The notes: generated by a model from the sequence alone, not told the origin. Numbered from the stretch's first letter, positions 8,460 to 17,695 are shown. The stretch: DNA of 64,000 bases from Urbifossiella limnaea (GCF_007747215.1 NZ_CP036273.1:3828322-3892321); one strand, 5' to 3'. Translations and numbers: made by a program.

Positions 8460-10292
8460 CTACCCGACCAATGCACCCGCCGTGCCAACGACCCTCGCCT
8501 TCCCGTTCTCCGCCGACGGCACGGCGGCCGCGTCAAAAACCGAGTGCAACTCCGTCAGCCGTTTCCGCGTGGCCGCCAGCGTGTGATCGACCCAGTCGGC
8601 CCCGCCGGCCTGAGCATCGTCGTCCGCGAAATCCTCGCCGCGGCCCCACCGGCCGACGACGAGCCGAAGGTCCGGGAAGCGGGCCTTGATCCGCGTTACC
8701 AGGTAGCGCGTGTGTGCGACGCCGCCGGGCGGTAGCGACGCGATCACGACCGCCGCCGGCTTCGTCCGTTCGATCCGCGTCAGCAACTCGGCGGCGAGCA
8801 CCTCGTCGGTTGCCAGCTCCACGTCCCAGCGGTTCGGGTCGAGGAGTCGGCTCATCAATTCGGCCCCGGCCTGGTCGACGTCGTCGCGCGCCGCGGCGAT
8901 GAGCACTCGGACGGGTCGCTCACCCTCGGTCGCGGCCGGCGGGTGTTCGAGCGCCACCTCCTCGCCGATCTCGCGGGCGGCGGTAGTGACAAACCGCAAC
9001 CCTTCGTCGGGCAGGTCGTGGTCCTGGTGGTCCCGCTTCGCCAGGCACAGCGCCGGCACGATGACGCGGTCGTACACGACGGCCGCGTCGTCGCCGTCGC
9101 CCGTCGCCAGGGCGATCTTGCTCGCCTCGTCCTGGTCGCGGGCCGCGAGCCGCTGGTAGAACGCGACGCGGTCCGGCAGGACGGGCTCGTCGCCGAGCAG
9201 CACGTCGAGGAACTCGAACCGCGAAACGTGCTTCCCGAGTACCAGCAGGCAGACCGTCAGTGGGCCCGACAGAATGAGCCCGATCGGCCCCCACAGGAAC
9301 GCCCAGAACCCGGCCGCCACCAGCTGAGCCACCTCCGACAGGCCCATGCTCGGGCCGTACAGGAGCGGCTCAAAAACGTTGTTCGAGATCAGTTCCAGCA
9401 CGATGAACAGGGCGGCGACGGCGATCGTCATCCCCCAACCGTCGGTGACGGCGAGGACGTACAGGGCCGGCGGCACGGCCGCGATCCACGACCCGATGTA
9501 CGGCACGTACCTCATCACGAACGCCAGCACCCCCCACATCACCGCATACTTCACGCCCATCAGCAGCAGGCCGACCAAGACGATGAGCGCGAACCCGGCG
9601 TTCAGCAGCAACTGCGTGAACAGGAACTTGCTGACGCGCCGACTGGCGTCGTCCACGGCCTTCGTCGTGGTCGTCACCTTGCCGTGTCCGGTAAGCCGGA
9701 TGACGCGGTTCCGGAGGTCTTCCCGCTTTATCAGCATGAACACGGTGAGGAGGAACGCGAACGCCGCCTGGCCGACGAACTCGAGCGCCGGGCTGGCGAA
9801 CGTCTCGACCTGCCCCATCCAGTTCGGGCCGGGGCTTTCGACGACCACGGGTGGCGGGGCGCCCGGCTGCTGGTCGCGCGGCTGCGGGGCGAAGATGTTG
9901 CCGATCTCCTCGATCAACTTTCCGAACCGGCTTTCGCCGGACCCCACTACCGCGACCTTGACCTCGGTCAGCTTGCGGACGATTTCGTCCTTGCGGTCGG
10001 GGAGCACGTCCGACAGCGACGCGATCTGCGCGGCGAGGATCGCCCCGAGGCCGCCGCTCACGAGCAGCGCGAGGCCGACCACGAGAATCACGGAAAGGGT
10101 CCGGCCGATGCCGCGTCGCTCGAACCACGTCACGACCGGGCTGAAGACGAAGGTGAGGAAGATCGCCAGGGCTACGGGGATGAAAATCGACCGCGCCCAG
10201 TACAAGACGCCGATCGTCGCCGCGGCAGATACGATGCTCGCCAACACGACCTGGGCGCGCTGCCATTCCTGAGCATAGCCGTGCTGAGACAT
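8460..10292 (-). CDS. AI-2E family permease with extra C-terminal cytoplasmic domain
   Basis: The protein has 610 residues. The first 360 or so form the AI-2E/YdiK-type polytopic domain, with helices near the N terminus (GVLYWARSIFIPVALAIFL), a soluble insert, then a cluster of helices ending in GPLTVCLLVLGKH. The remaining 250 residues are soluble. Their last half (VRVLIAAARDDVDQ, a PAAVVIASLPPGG loop, LRLVVGRWGRGEDF) resembles a Rossmann-like, B12-binding-type fold without an obvious DxHxxG motif. Family members export or exchange small molecules or ions. A GGGGGAG site precedes the ATG at 10292, which I preferred to an in-frame start at 10361. Confidence 0.8.
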   Translation of the reverse strand: MSQHGYAQEWQRAQVVLASIVSAAATIGVLYWARSIFIPVALAIFLTFVFSPVVTWFERRGIGRTLSVILVVGLALLVSGGLGAILAAQIASLSDVLPDRKDEIVRKLTEVKVAVVGSGESRFGKLIEEIGNIFAPQPRDQQPGAPPPVVVESPGPNWMGQVETFASPALEFVGQAAFAFLLTVFMLIKREDLRNRVIRLTGHGKVTTTTKAVDDASRRVSKFLFTQLLLNAGFALIVLVGLLLMGVKYAVMWGVLAFVMRYVPYIGSWIAAVPPALYVLAVTDGWGMTIAVAALFIVLELISNNVFEPLLYGPSMGLSEVAQLVAAGFWAFLWGPIGLILSGPLTVCLLVLGKHVSRFEFLDVLLGDEPVLPDRVAFYQRLAARDQDEASKIALATGDGDDAAVVYDRVIVPALCLAKRDHQDHDLPDEGLRFVTTAAREIGEEVALEHPPAATEGERPVRVLIAAARDDVDQAGAELMSRLLDPNRWDVELATDEVLAAELLTRIERTKPAAVVIASLPPGGVAHTRYLVTRIKARFPDLRLVVGRWGRGEDFADDDAQAGGADWVDHTLAATRKRLTELHSVFDAAAVPSAENGKARVVGTAGALVG

Positions 10293-10396
10293 GGAACTCC
10301 CCCGGACGAATGGACCCGGGGCCGGAACGTGAGCAACGGCGGTGCCGGAACCGGGAAGCAAAGCGCTGCCGCGTAGCGGGAAGTGGAGTTCGCGGG

Positions 10397-11566
10397 CTAC
10401 TCGGCCACCGGCAGCCGCACGGTGAACTCGGCCCCCCGCCCCGGCCCGTCGCTGCGGACCGAGACACGACCGCCGTGCAGTTGCACGAGTCGCTGTACGA
10501 GCGCCAGCCCGATGCCAAGGCCGCCCTGGGAGCGGTTGAGGGTGCGGTCCACCTGCGTGAACAGGTCGAACACCCGCGGCAGCACGTCGGCCGGGATGCC
10601 GACACCGCTGTCACGCACGGTTACGACCACCTCCGCGCCACTCCGCTCGGCGGCTAGCTTGACCGTGCCGCCCTCGGGCGTGTACTTCGCGGCGTTGTTG
10701 AGCAGGTTCGAGAACACCTGGGCCAGCCGGACGCGGTCGCCGTACAGCGGCACCGACTCGGCGGGCACGCACACCTCGAACCGCACCTTTGCCTTGTCCA
10801 GCGCCGGCCGGCTGATCTCCGCCGCGGCGTCCAGTACCGCCCGCAGGGTGATCGGTTCCGCCTGCACCCGGAGCTTGCCGGTCGTGATCCGCGACACGTC
10901 AAGGAGGTCGTCGATGAGGCGGACCATCTGGCCGACCTGGCGCTCGAGCATGGCCCGGCTGCGCTCGACGGCCTCGGCGTCGTCGGCCGTCAGCCGCATG
11001 ATCTCGAGGGCGTTGCGGATCGGGGCCAGGGGGTTGCGCAACTCGTGCGCCAGCATGGCGATGAAGTCGTTCTTCCGGCGGTCCTCGTCGCGGAGGGCGT
11101 CGTTGGCGCGGGCCAACTCGGCCGTCCGCGCGCGGACCTTTTCCTCGAGTCGTTCCTCCTGCTGGCGCTGCCGCATCGCGTAGAGTATGACGCGCTCCAG
11201 GAGCGCCGGCGACAGCCCGGACTTCTCCAGGTAGTCTGAAACGCCCAGGGTCAGCGCTTCGAGCGCCACGTCGCGCTGGCCACGGCCGGTGAGCAGGATG
11301 ATCGGCGGCCGCCGTTCCAGCTCCTGGGCCTCGCGGAGCAGGTCGATGCCCGTGCGGCCGCCGAGACGGTAGTCGAGTAAGACGGCGTCGTGCTTCCCGG
11401 CGCGGAGTTGTGCCAGCCCGTCGTCGTAGGTCGCCGCGTGGTCGAGCTTGAACGCCACGCCGCCCACGTCCGCCAGCATCTCGCGGGTGAGCAGATAGTC
11501 CTCTCGGTCGTCGTCGATCACGAGGACCGCCAGCGGCTCCGCAATCATCTCGGCCAGGTCTCGCAC
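10397..11566 (-). CDS. Receiver-domain histidine kinase (REC-HisKA-HATPase)
   Basis: The 389-residue protein starts with a receiver domain (phosphoacceptor Asp in VLLDYRLGG). A coiled linker, a HisKA dimerisation helix with the phospho-His in MLAHELRNPLAP, and a HATPase_c domain (N box FSNLLNNAAKY, G1 DSGVGIP, G2 GGLGIGLAL) follow. It has no membrane segment, so it is cytoplasmic and probably relays phosphate from an upstream protein. It is the last gene of an operon with the Rcp1-like regulator and the ethylene-sensor-like kinase. I chose the GTG at 11566 because GGGAGG lies 8 nt upstream. ATG 11548 is an alternative. Confidence 0.9.
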   Translation of the reverse strand: MRDLAEMIAEPLAVLVIDDDREDYLLTREMLADVGGVAFKLDHAATYDDGLAQLRAGKHDAVLLDYRLGGRTGIDLLREAQELERRPPIILLTGRGQRDVALEALTLGVSDYLEKSGLSPALLERVILYAMRQRQQEERLEEKVRARTAELARANDALRDEDRRKNDFIAMLAHELRNPLAPIRNALEIMRLTADDAEAVERSRAMLERQVGQMVRLIDDLLDVSRITTGKLRVQAEPITLRAVLDAAAEISRPALDKAKVRFEVCVPAESVPLYGDRVRLAQVFSNLLNNAAKYTPEGGTVKLAAERSGAEVVVTVRDSGVGIPADVLPRVFDLFTQVDRTLNRSQGGLGIGLALVQRLVQLHGGRVSVRSDGPGRGAEFTVRLPVAE

Positions 11567-11584
11567 CTCGGCCTCCCGGAGGGG

Positions 11585-12046
11585 TCAGGGGGCGTCGGCT
11601 TCGGGGGCCAACTCGACGATCTCGAGCCAGTACTTGCCGATCGACCGGACGACCTCGACGAGGGCGTCGAACGTGACCGGCTTGGTGATGTAGCTGGCGG
11701 CCGACAAGTCGTAGCTACGGAGGATGTCCTCTTCCGCCTTGCTGGTCGTCATGACCACGACCCGGATGCCTCGGAGGCGGGGGTCGGCGCGGATCGCCCG
11801 AAGCGCCTCGCGGCCGTCCATCCGCGGCATGTTCAGGTCGAGCAGGATGATACTCGGCCACGGCGCCGCCTCGGCATTGGTGTACTTACCGCGGCGCTGG
11901 AGGTAGTCGAGCAGTTCCTCGCCGTCCTCGACGAACCGCAAGTCGTTGGCCAGGTGCGCGGCGTCGAACGCCTCGCGGGTGAGGGCGCGGTCGTCGGGGT
12001 CGTCGTCGGCCACCAGGATCGTAACGGGCTTGGTACGGTTGGGCAT
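11585..12046 (-). CDS. Rcp1-like single-domain response regulator
   Basis: This 153-residue stand-alone receiver domain is of the Rcp1 type found next to bacteriophytochrome-like kinases. It has a DDDPDDRAL acidic pocket, a phosphoacceptor Asp in ILLDLNMPRMDG, a conserved Thr in VMTTSK and a Lys in YITKPVTF. There is no output domain, so it probably acts as a phosphate shuttle. Its ATG overlaps the stop of the upstream kinase (TAATG), which means tight translational coupling. The kinase's HisKA region is also of the phytochrome-like type, so the two are a likely cognate pair. Confidence 0.92.
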   Translation of the reverse strand: MPNRTKPVTILVADDDPDDRALTREAFDAAHLANDLRFVEDGEELLDYLQRRGKYTNAEAAPWPSIILLDLNMPRMDGREALRAIRADPRLRGIRVVVMTTSKAEEDILRSYDLSAASYITKPVTFDALVEVVRSIGKYWLEIVELAPEADAP

Positions 12047-14085
12047 TACTGGCCTGGCGCGGTTGGGGCGGGGGCCGGGAGGGTGACCACGAACGTGGCG
12101 CCGCCGTCGGGCCGACCGCGGGCGGTGATCGTCCCGCCGTGGCGGTCGACGATTTTTCTACAGATCGCCAGCCCGACGCCGGTCCCCTCGTACTCGTCGC
12201 GCCCGTGCAGCCGCTGGAACACCTGAAAAATGCGGGCGGCGTGCCGGTCCTCAAAGCCGATGCCGTTGTCGGACACCGTCACCACCCAGTTCACGCCGTC
12301 GCGCTCGGCCGCGACCCGCACCACCGGCGGGACGCCGGGGCGGTGGAACTTGAGCGCGTTGCCGATCAGGTTCTGGAACAACTGCCGCATCTGGCTCGGG
12401 TCTCCCATCACCTCGGGCAGCACACCCACCTCGACGCGCCCGCCGACCTTCTCCGCCCGCAGTTCCAGGTCGTCCACCACGTCGGCGACGGTAGCCGCGA
12501 GGCTGACGCGGGTGAACGGCTTGGCGTGAGTCGTGACCCGGCTGTAGCTCAGCAGATCGTCGATGAGCCGGCTCATCCGCCCGGCCGACGCCTTCATCTT
12601 GGTGACATACCCTTGCCCCTCGTTGGGAAGGCCGGGCCCGTATTTGGTGACCAGCAGGTCGCCGAAGGCTTGGATCTTCCGCAGCGGCTCCTGCAGGTCG
12701 TGGCTCGCCACGTAGGCGAACTGCTCGAGTTCGGCGTTACTCCGTCGCAACTCTCGCGCCGCGGCCGATTCCCGTTCCTCGACCCGCCGGCGTTCTTCGA
12801 CCTCCGCCAGCAGCGCGGCGTTGGCTTGCATCAACTCGGCCGTCCGGTCCGCGACCAGGCGTTCGAGCACTTCGGCCTCGCGCTTCTGGTCGTCGATGTC
12901 CGTGCACGTGCCGAACCAACGGACGACGGCGCCGGCCGAGTTGCGCTCGGGAAGCGCCTGTCCCAGGAACCAGCGGTAGGCGCCGTCCGCCCGGCGAAGG
13001 CGGTACTCGATCTCGTACGGTTCACCGGTGGCGAGGGATTGCCGCCAGCGGTCCCGGGCGCGGGGCTGGTCGTCGGCGTGGAACACACCGTTCCAGCCCT
13101 CGCCGTCTGTCGACCCGAAGGGCACGCCGGTGTAGTCGTACCAGCGGCGGTTGTAGTACTCGTGGTAGCCGTCCGGGCGGGTGACCCAAACGATTTGCGG
13201 GACGAAGTCGGCGAGCGTGCGGAACCGCGCCTCGCTCACCCCGAGCGCCGTTTCCGCGACCGCCCGGCGGCCCATCTCCACGCCGAGCGCCTGCTCACGG
13301 GCCAGGGCGTCGGCCAAGGCCGCGCGCGCCTTCCGGTGGGCGACCCGCTGGGCGTGGCCGAGGGCTGCACACCCGACGCCGCAGAACCCGAACGCAGCCA
13401 GAGCCACCTGGTCGCTTACCCGCTGGACGACGAACGAGTCGCGGGGGTGGACGTAGAAGTACACGATGCCGGACATGCTGATGAGCAGCGTTGCGACGGC
13501 GGGGCCGAAGCCGGACTGCCACGACACGTACACGACGGCGAGGATTGCCAGCACGAACGCGTGATCGGTACCGAGCAGCGGGTCGAGGGCGGCCCGCATG
13601 AAGATGGCCGCCACGCCGGCGACCGCTGCGAACACGTAATCCCAGATCCACCCCCGTCGGGCGGCCAGCGGCGCGTGTGCGTTCGTGGCCCCGGACGACT
13701 TACCGGACACGCGGCGGATCAGCTCGTCGAGTTGCGGTACGGCAGGGACCAGAGCACACACCGTTGCCCACGAAACGATGGCGGTAACGAGTTTCATCAC
13801 TCCCTGCGCCCGATACGCGGGGTAGTGGAACATCAGGGCGTCGCCGAGGTGGGTGAACCCGCAGCTCAGGATGAACAGGGCGAACAGCACGAACAGCCAC
13901 GAGAATGGCACCTCCCGCTTCCGCCGCAACAACGACACGAGTACGAGGGGGATCGAGAGGTACGCCACCCAGATTGCCAGGTCCGACCCGACGTGGAGCC
14001 AGACCAATTCCGGCGTCCAGTTCCCGCACGCCATGCGCGGCACGAACCCCTCGGGGTCGAAGAGCTTCGACCAGAATTCGCCCAT
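12046..14085 (-). CDS. Ethylene-receptor-like sensor histidine kinase (EBD-DUF4118-PAS-HisKA-HATPase)
   Basis: In this 679-residue protein, residues about 25-125 form three membrane helices that match the plant ETR1 ethylene-binding domain. Asp35 sits in SDLAIWVAYLSIPL and Cys75/His79 in SCGFTHL, the same spacing as ETR1 Asp25, Cys65 and His69, which hold the copper cofactor. A second membrane module (about 148-250) looks like DUF4118, the KdpD-type sensor bundle. Then come a PAS domain (about 285-405), a phytochrome-type HisKA (YVASHDLQEPLRK) and HATPase_c (FQNLIGNALKFH, GTGVGLAI). It would sense ethylene or a similar ligand at the membrane and phosphorylate the Rcp1-like partner. The ETR1 Glu38 position is Val here. 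Confidence 0.92.
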   Translation of the reverse strand: MGEFWSKLFDPEGFVPRMACGNWTPELVWLHVGSDLAIWVAYLSIPLVLVSLLRRKREVPFSWLFVLFALFILSCGFTHLGDALMFHYPAYRAQGVMKLVTAIVSWATVCALVPAVPQLDELIRRVSGKSSGATNAHAPLAARRGWIWDYVFAAVAGVAAIFMRAALDPLLGTDHAFVLAILAVVYVSWQSGFGPAVATLLISMSGIVYFYVHPRDSFVVQRVSDQVALAAFGFCGVGCAALGHAQRVAHRKARAALADALAREQALGVEMGRRAVAETALGVSEARFRTLADFVPQIVWVTRPDGYHEYYNRRWYDYTGVPFGSTDGEGWNGVFHADDQPRARDRWRQSLATGEPYEIEYRLRRADGAYRWFLGQALPERNSAGAVVRWFGTCTDIDDQKREAEVLERLVADRTAELMQANAALLAEVEERRRVEERESAAARELRRSNAELEQFAYVASHDLQEPLRKIQAFGDLLVTKYGPGLPNEGQGYVTKMKASAGRMSRLIDDLLSYSRVTTHAKPFTRVSLAATVADVVDDLELRAEKVGGRVEVGVLPEVMGDPSQMRQLFQNLIGNALKFHRPGVPPVVRVAAERDGVNWVVTVSDNGIGFEDRHAARIFQVFQRLHGRDEYEGTGVGLAICRKIVDRHGGTITARGRPDGGATFVVTLPAPAPTAPGQ

Positions 14086-14196
14086 CGTGCCGTACCCTCA
14101 CTGCGGCCGACCGCCGGCCCTTTTCATGGTAGGACTGTCGGGTAGAATTGAACTTCTCGCACACCCCGCGCCGACACGCACCCCGAGACGCCGCCA

Positions 14197-15648
14197 ATGC
14201 CCAGTCCCGCCGCCGCGTCGGACGCCGCCTCCCCGGACGAGTCACCCCAGGTCCAGCAGCGCGTCCTCGTCGTCGAAGACCTGCCCGACAACCGCGAATC
14301 GCTGAAGACGCTGCTCAAGCTAGCGCTCAAGCTCGAAGTGGACACTGCCGAGGACGGGGCCAAGGCGCTGGCGCTGCTGGCCGAGCGGCCGTACAGCCTG
14401 GTCATCACCGACCTGCAGATGCCGCGGATGGACGGCATGAAGCTCATCCAGAAGATCCAGGACGACGGCATCCCATCGACAGTGATCGTGACGACGGGCC
14501 ACGGGTCGGTGCCGGACGCCGTCGAGGCGATGCGAATGGGGGTGTACGACTTCCTCCTGAAGACCGACGAGCCGCAGCGGCTCATCCGCATGGCTCAGCG
14601 AGCGCTCAAGGAGCGCCGCCTCCAGGACGAGGTGGCCGCCCTCCGCGAGCAGTTGCACGGCGGCCACACCTTTCTCAACGTGCTGAGCAAGAGCCCGAAG
14701 ATGCACGACGTCTTCGAACTCATCTCGCAGATCGCCGACACCACCGCGACCGTGATGATCATCGGCGAGACCGGCACCGGGAAGGAGCAGGTGGCGCGGG
14801 CCATCCACGACTCCTCCGCCGAGACTCGCTCCGGGCCGTTCGTGCCGGTGAACTGTGCTGCGTTCAACGAGAACCTGCTCGAGAGCGAGTTGTTCGGCCA
14901 CGAGAAGGGGTCGTTCACCGGGGCCGACAAGAAGCGCGTCGGCCGGTTCGAGCAGGCCCACGGCGGCACTCTCTTTCTCGACGAGATCGGCGACGTGCCG
15001 ATGAGCATGCAGGTGAAGTTGCTGCGCGTGCTACAAGAGCGGCGGTTCGAGCGCGTCGGCGGGGGGGAGCCGATCGAGATCGACGTGCGGGTCGTGGCCG
15101 CGACGCACCGGAACATGGACGACCTGATCCGCGAGGGAAAGTTCCGCGAAGACCTGTACTTCCGGCTGAACGTGGTGCGGATCGACCTACCACCACTGCG
15201 CGACCGGCCGGAGGACGTGGAGGTGCTGGTCAACCACTTCATCCGCAAATTCGCCCGACCCGGGCGGGCGGTGCCGACGGTGGACCCGGAGGCGCTGGAG
15301 GCGCTGAAGAAGGCGCCGTGGCCGGGGAACATCCGACAGTTGGAGAACGCCGTCGAGCGGGCGTGCGTGACGTGCAAGGACGGCGTGATCCGCGTTCACA
15401 ACCTGCCGCGCGACATCGCCGGGCGCGTCGAGGCAAAGAACCCGTTCCAGGTCGACCTGTCCCGCCCGCTCCCGGATCAGCTGGCCGAGATCACGGCCGC
15501 GTTCGAGGAACGTTACCTGCGGAAGGCGCTGCGGAAGACGCGCGGCCACGTCGGCAAGTGCGCCACCATCACGGGCCTGTCGCGGCGGAGCATCACGGAC
15601 AAGATCGCACAGTACAAGATCGAGAAGAGCGACTTCAAGAAGGACTGA
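14197..15648 (+). CDS. Sigma-54-dependent response regulator, NtrC family
   Basis: The 483-residue protein contains a receiver domain (Asp in VITDLQMPRMDG), an AAA+ domain (Walker A GETGTGKEQ, Walker B LFLDEIGD) and a C-terminal Fis-type helix-turn-helix that ends near residue 475. The sigma-54 contact loop reads GSFTGA instead of GAFTGA, a conservative change seen in some functional activators. It is transcribed divergently from the ethylene-sensor operon with a 111-nt gap, so it is a plausible additional output for that system. This is inferred from position only. Its last 14 nt overlap the convergent carbonic anhydrase gene. Confidence 0.93.
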   Translation: MPSPAAASDAASPDESPQVQQRVLVVEDLPDNRESLKTLLKLALKLEVDTAEDGAKALALLAERPYSLVITDLQMPRMDGMKLIQKIQDDGIPSTVIVTTGHGSVPDAVEAMRMGVYDFLLKTDEPQRLIRMAQRALKERRLQDEVAALREQLHGGHTFLNVLSKSPKMHDVFELISQIADTTATVMIIGETGTGKEQVARAIHDSSAETRSGPFVPVNCAAFNENLLESELFGHEKGSFTGADKKRVGRFEQAHGGTLFLDEIGDVPMSMQVKLLRVLQERRFERVGGGEPIEIDVRVVAATHRNMDDLIREGKFREDLYFRLNVVRIDLPPLRDRPEDVEVLVNHFIRKFARPGRAVPTVDPEALEALKKAPWPGNIRQLENAVERACVTCKDGVIRVHNLPRDIAGRVEAKNPFQVDLSRPLPDQLAEITAAFEERYLRKALRKTRGHVGKCATITGLSRRSITDKIAQYKIEKSDFKKD

Positions 15649-16411
15649 GGTGCCGCGTCACCAGCGGTGCCGCGGCCAGTGTCAGGCCCAGGTCCACCAG
15701 TTCCTGCGGCCCCGTCGGTGCGGGCCGGAGCTGGCCGCCGCGGATCGTTCCTACCTTCCCCTCGGCGAGGTCGAAAACGCCCTGCACGACCTTCACGCCG
15801 GCGTCCTCGGGGCGCAGCTCCTGGGCCAACTGATAGGCGATCATCGCGGTGTTCAGGAACACCGCCGCCTCGGCCAGTGCCTTCGAGTACCCGGGGTCAT
15901 TCGCCACGGACGGCCCCCACGTCTGTTCCAGTGACAGCGCCGCGCTGCGGACGGCGACGAGGATGTGGTTCACCACCGCCCTGACCGACCGGCTGAAGGC
16001 GACACCGGCGGAGTGCTTCGGGCTCAGGTACGCTTGCACGGCAGCAGCGACGGCCCCGCAGCCGGTGTGACCCAAGACCGTGAGCAACCGCAGTGACGGG
16101 CGGAAGTTGGCGAGTGCGTACTCGATGCTGCCGAGTGCCTCGTCGCCGAGCACGTTCCCGGCCACGCGCACCACGAACAGCTCGTTCGGTCCGGCGTCGA
16201 ACACGAGTTCCAAAGGGGCCCGCGCGTCCGAGCAGCCGAGGACAACGCCGTAGGGAGACTGCTTCGGCGTGCCGGCAGCCGCGAGCGGGCCTGCCTGCTC
16301 CGCGGCGTAGCGGGCGTTCCCCTCGGCGAGCCAACTCAGTGCCTCAGCGGCGTCCGTCGGCAGGTGCGGGGTGCCGTCACCCGGCAGGCGGAAGCGGGTC
16401 ACGAAATCCAT
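15635..16411 (-). CDS. Beta-class carbonic anhydrase
   Basis: The 258-residue protein carries the beta-carbonic anhydrase zinc site: Cys-x-Asp-x-Arg in GCSDARAPLE, then His-x-x-Cys in LGHTGCGAV. These residues bind zinc and orient the catalytic water for reversible CO2 hydration. The N-terminal EALSWLAEGNARYA stretch is also typical. There is no signal peptide, so it is cytoplasmic. I chose the ATG at 16411, preceded by CGGAG; a start at 16501 adds 30 atypical residues. It overlaps the 3' end of the NtrC-type gene by 14 nt tail-to-tail. Confidence 0.9.
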   Translation of the reverse strand: MDFVTRFRLPGDGTPHLPTDAAEALSWLAEGNARYAAEQAGPLAAAGTPKQSPYGVVLGCSDARAPLELVFDAGPNELFVVRVAGNVLGDEALGSIEYALANFRPSLRLLTVLGHTGCGAVAAAVQAYLSPKHSAGVAFSRSVRAVVNHILVAVRSAALSLEQTWGPSVANDPGYSKALAEAAVFLNTAMIAYQLAQELRPEDAGVKVVQGVFDLAEGKVGTIRGGQLRPAPTGPQELVDLGLTLAAAPLVTRHLSPS

Positions 16412-16520
16412 GGCCGGGCTCCGGTGGGGATAAGCCGCCGCCCCGCAGTCGGACCGGTCCGACCGCGGGGCGGCGTTCGCCCGGAGGATATTGAATCTCA
16501 CTGCGGGACGGTGGCAACGG

Positions 16521-17249
16521 CTATACGCTGGAGACGGTCGGCGCGTAACCCGGGCGGGTCACGCCGTTGTTCCCGGACACCCGGCTGGCGACGTTCTGAA
16601 CCGCGCCGTCAACCAGCCGCGGCACCTGCTCGTTGACGCTCTGCTTGAGCGACGCCAGGGCCGTCGTCAGCGCCTGCCGTGCGAGTTGCTCCACCTCGCT
16701 GCCGACCATCGCCCACAGGCCGGCGAAGATCCCCGGCCGGGACGGCACCGTGCGGGACGCGGCTCCGTGCCCGAACGGCGTGAAGTCGTGCGACGCTGTG
16801 TCGGGACGACCCTCGGGCGCGGGCCCGCGAAAGCCGCGGTTCGTCAGTGGCCGGGAGTCCTTCTCGCCGAACAGCACGTAACCCGTCACGAAGCCCGCGG
16901 CAGCGCTGACACCCAGCGCCGCACCAGGATGGTTGCCGACGCACTCGCCCAGGTTGATCGACGCCACCGCCTCCTTCACCGATACGAGCGTCTCTTTCAC
17001 CGACTCCTTTGCGGCGGCGACCGCTTCCTGGACCGTCTCCTTCATCGCCGTCGGGGCCGTCGTCACCGTCTCCTTCACCGCCTGGACGGTGTCGGAAATG
17101 GTGGTCGTGGCAGTCTGAATGGTGCCGAGCACCTGCGTTTCGAGGGCCGACACCTTGGCGGTGATCGACTCGCGGGTCTGCTCCATCTCCCGCTCGATCC
17201 GGTCCGGATCCGCGTCGGCGCCGGTCACGCCTGGGGTTGCGTCTGCCAC
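16521..17249 (-). CDS. YqjD/DUF3618-like amphipathic protein with central membrane segment
   Basis: This is a 242-residue protein. Residues 15-105 are a long Thr/Val/Glu/Lys amphipathic helix region (REMEQTRESITAKVSALE and repeats of SVKETL type). A hydrophobic segment with GAALGVSAAAGFVTGYVLFG (about 110-130) follows, then a disordered tail. The layout is that of YqjD/DUF883 and DUF3618 proteins. The GTG at 17249 has an AGGAG site and lies inside the 3' end of the YqjE-like gene, a 25-nt overlap, so the two form a coupled pair as in the yqjDE arrangement. A role in envelope stress is inferred from family. Confidence 0.7.
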   Translation of the reverse strand: MADATPGVTGADADPDRIEREMEQTRESITAKVSALETQVLGTIQTATTTISDTVQAVKETVTTAPTAMKETVQEAVAAAKESVKETLVSVKEAVASINLGECVGNHPGAALGVSAAAGFVTGYVLFGEKDSRPLTNRGFRGPAPEGRPDTASHDFTPFGHGAASRTVPSRPGIFAGLWAMVGSEVEQLARQALTTALASLKQSVNEQVPRLVDGAVQNVASRVSGNNGVTRPGYAPTVSSV

Positions 17250-17653
17250 GTTAGATTCTCCTGGAGGGCGTTGAAGGTCTTGTCCGGGAGCGGGTTGAAA
17301 CTCTCAAACAGGTTCCGCGCGAAGAAGCCGAGCGCGACGCCGCCGGCGGTGCAGAGCCCGGCGAAGAGCATCCAGGCGCCCCACTCTGGGAGGTGTCCGG
17401 CGTCGCGCAGGATGTAGACGAGGCTGAACATCAGCGCCATGCCGCCGATGGTCAGTAGCGCGACGCTCACCCCGCCGTACACCATCGCCCGTTTGGTGCG
17501 GCTCATGTCCTCCCGGATTTCGGCCTTGAGCATTTCGAGCTGCTGACGGGCGAGTTTCTGCATGTCGCCGATGATCCCCGACACCAACTCCGTGACCGTC
17601 CCTTGAGGGGTGGCGGGCGCGGGGGTGGGGGTAGTGACTTCGGGGGCGGTCAT
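17225..17653 (-). CDS. YqjE-like phage-holin superfamily III membrane protein
   Basis: The 142-residue protein has a Pro-rich N terminus, an amphipathic segment (LVSGIIGDMQKLARQQLEML) and two membrane helices (about 65-90 and 98-120). It matches the YqjE/DUF1469 family that usually accompanies YqjD. The ATG at 17653 is preceded by GAGGAG. An upstream TTG at 17686 is possible but weaker. It is the first gene of the pair with the YqjD-like protein and follows the GH13 gene on the same strand, separated by a palindrome. Confidence 0.75.
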   Translation of the reverse strand: MTAPEVTTPTPAPATPQGTVTELVSGIIGDMQKLARQQLEMLKAEIREDMSRTKRAMVYGGVSVALLTIGGMALMFSLVYILRDAGHLPEWGAWMLFAGLCTAGGVALGFFARNLFESFNPLPDKTFNALQENLTWQTQPQA

Positions 17654-17695
17654 GACGGGTCGGCTCCTCGGGGGAACGTCTGTCAACTCCGGGAA

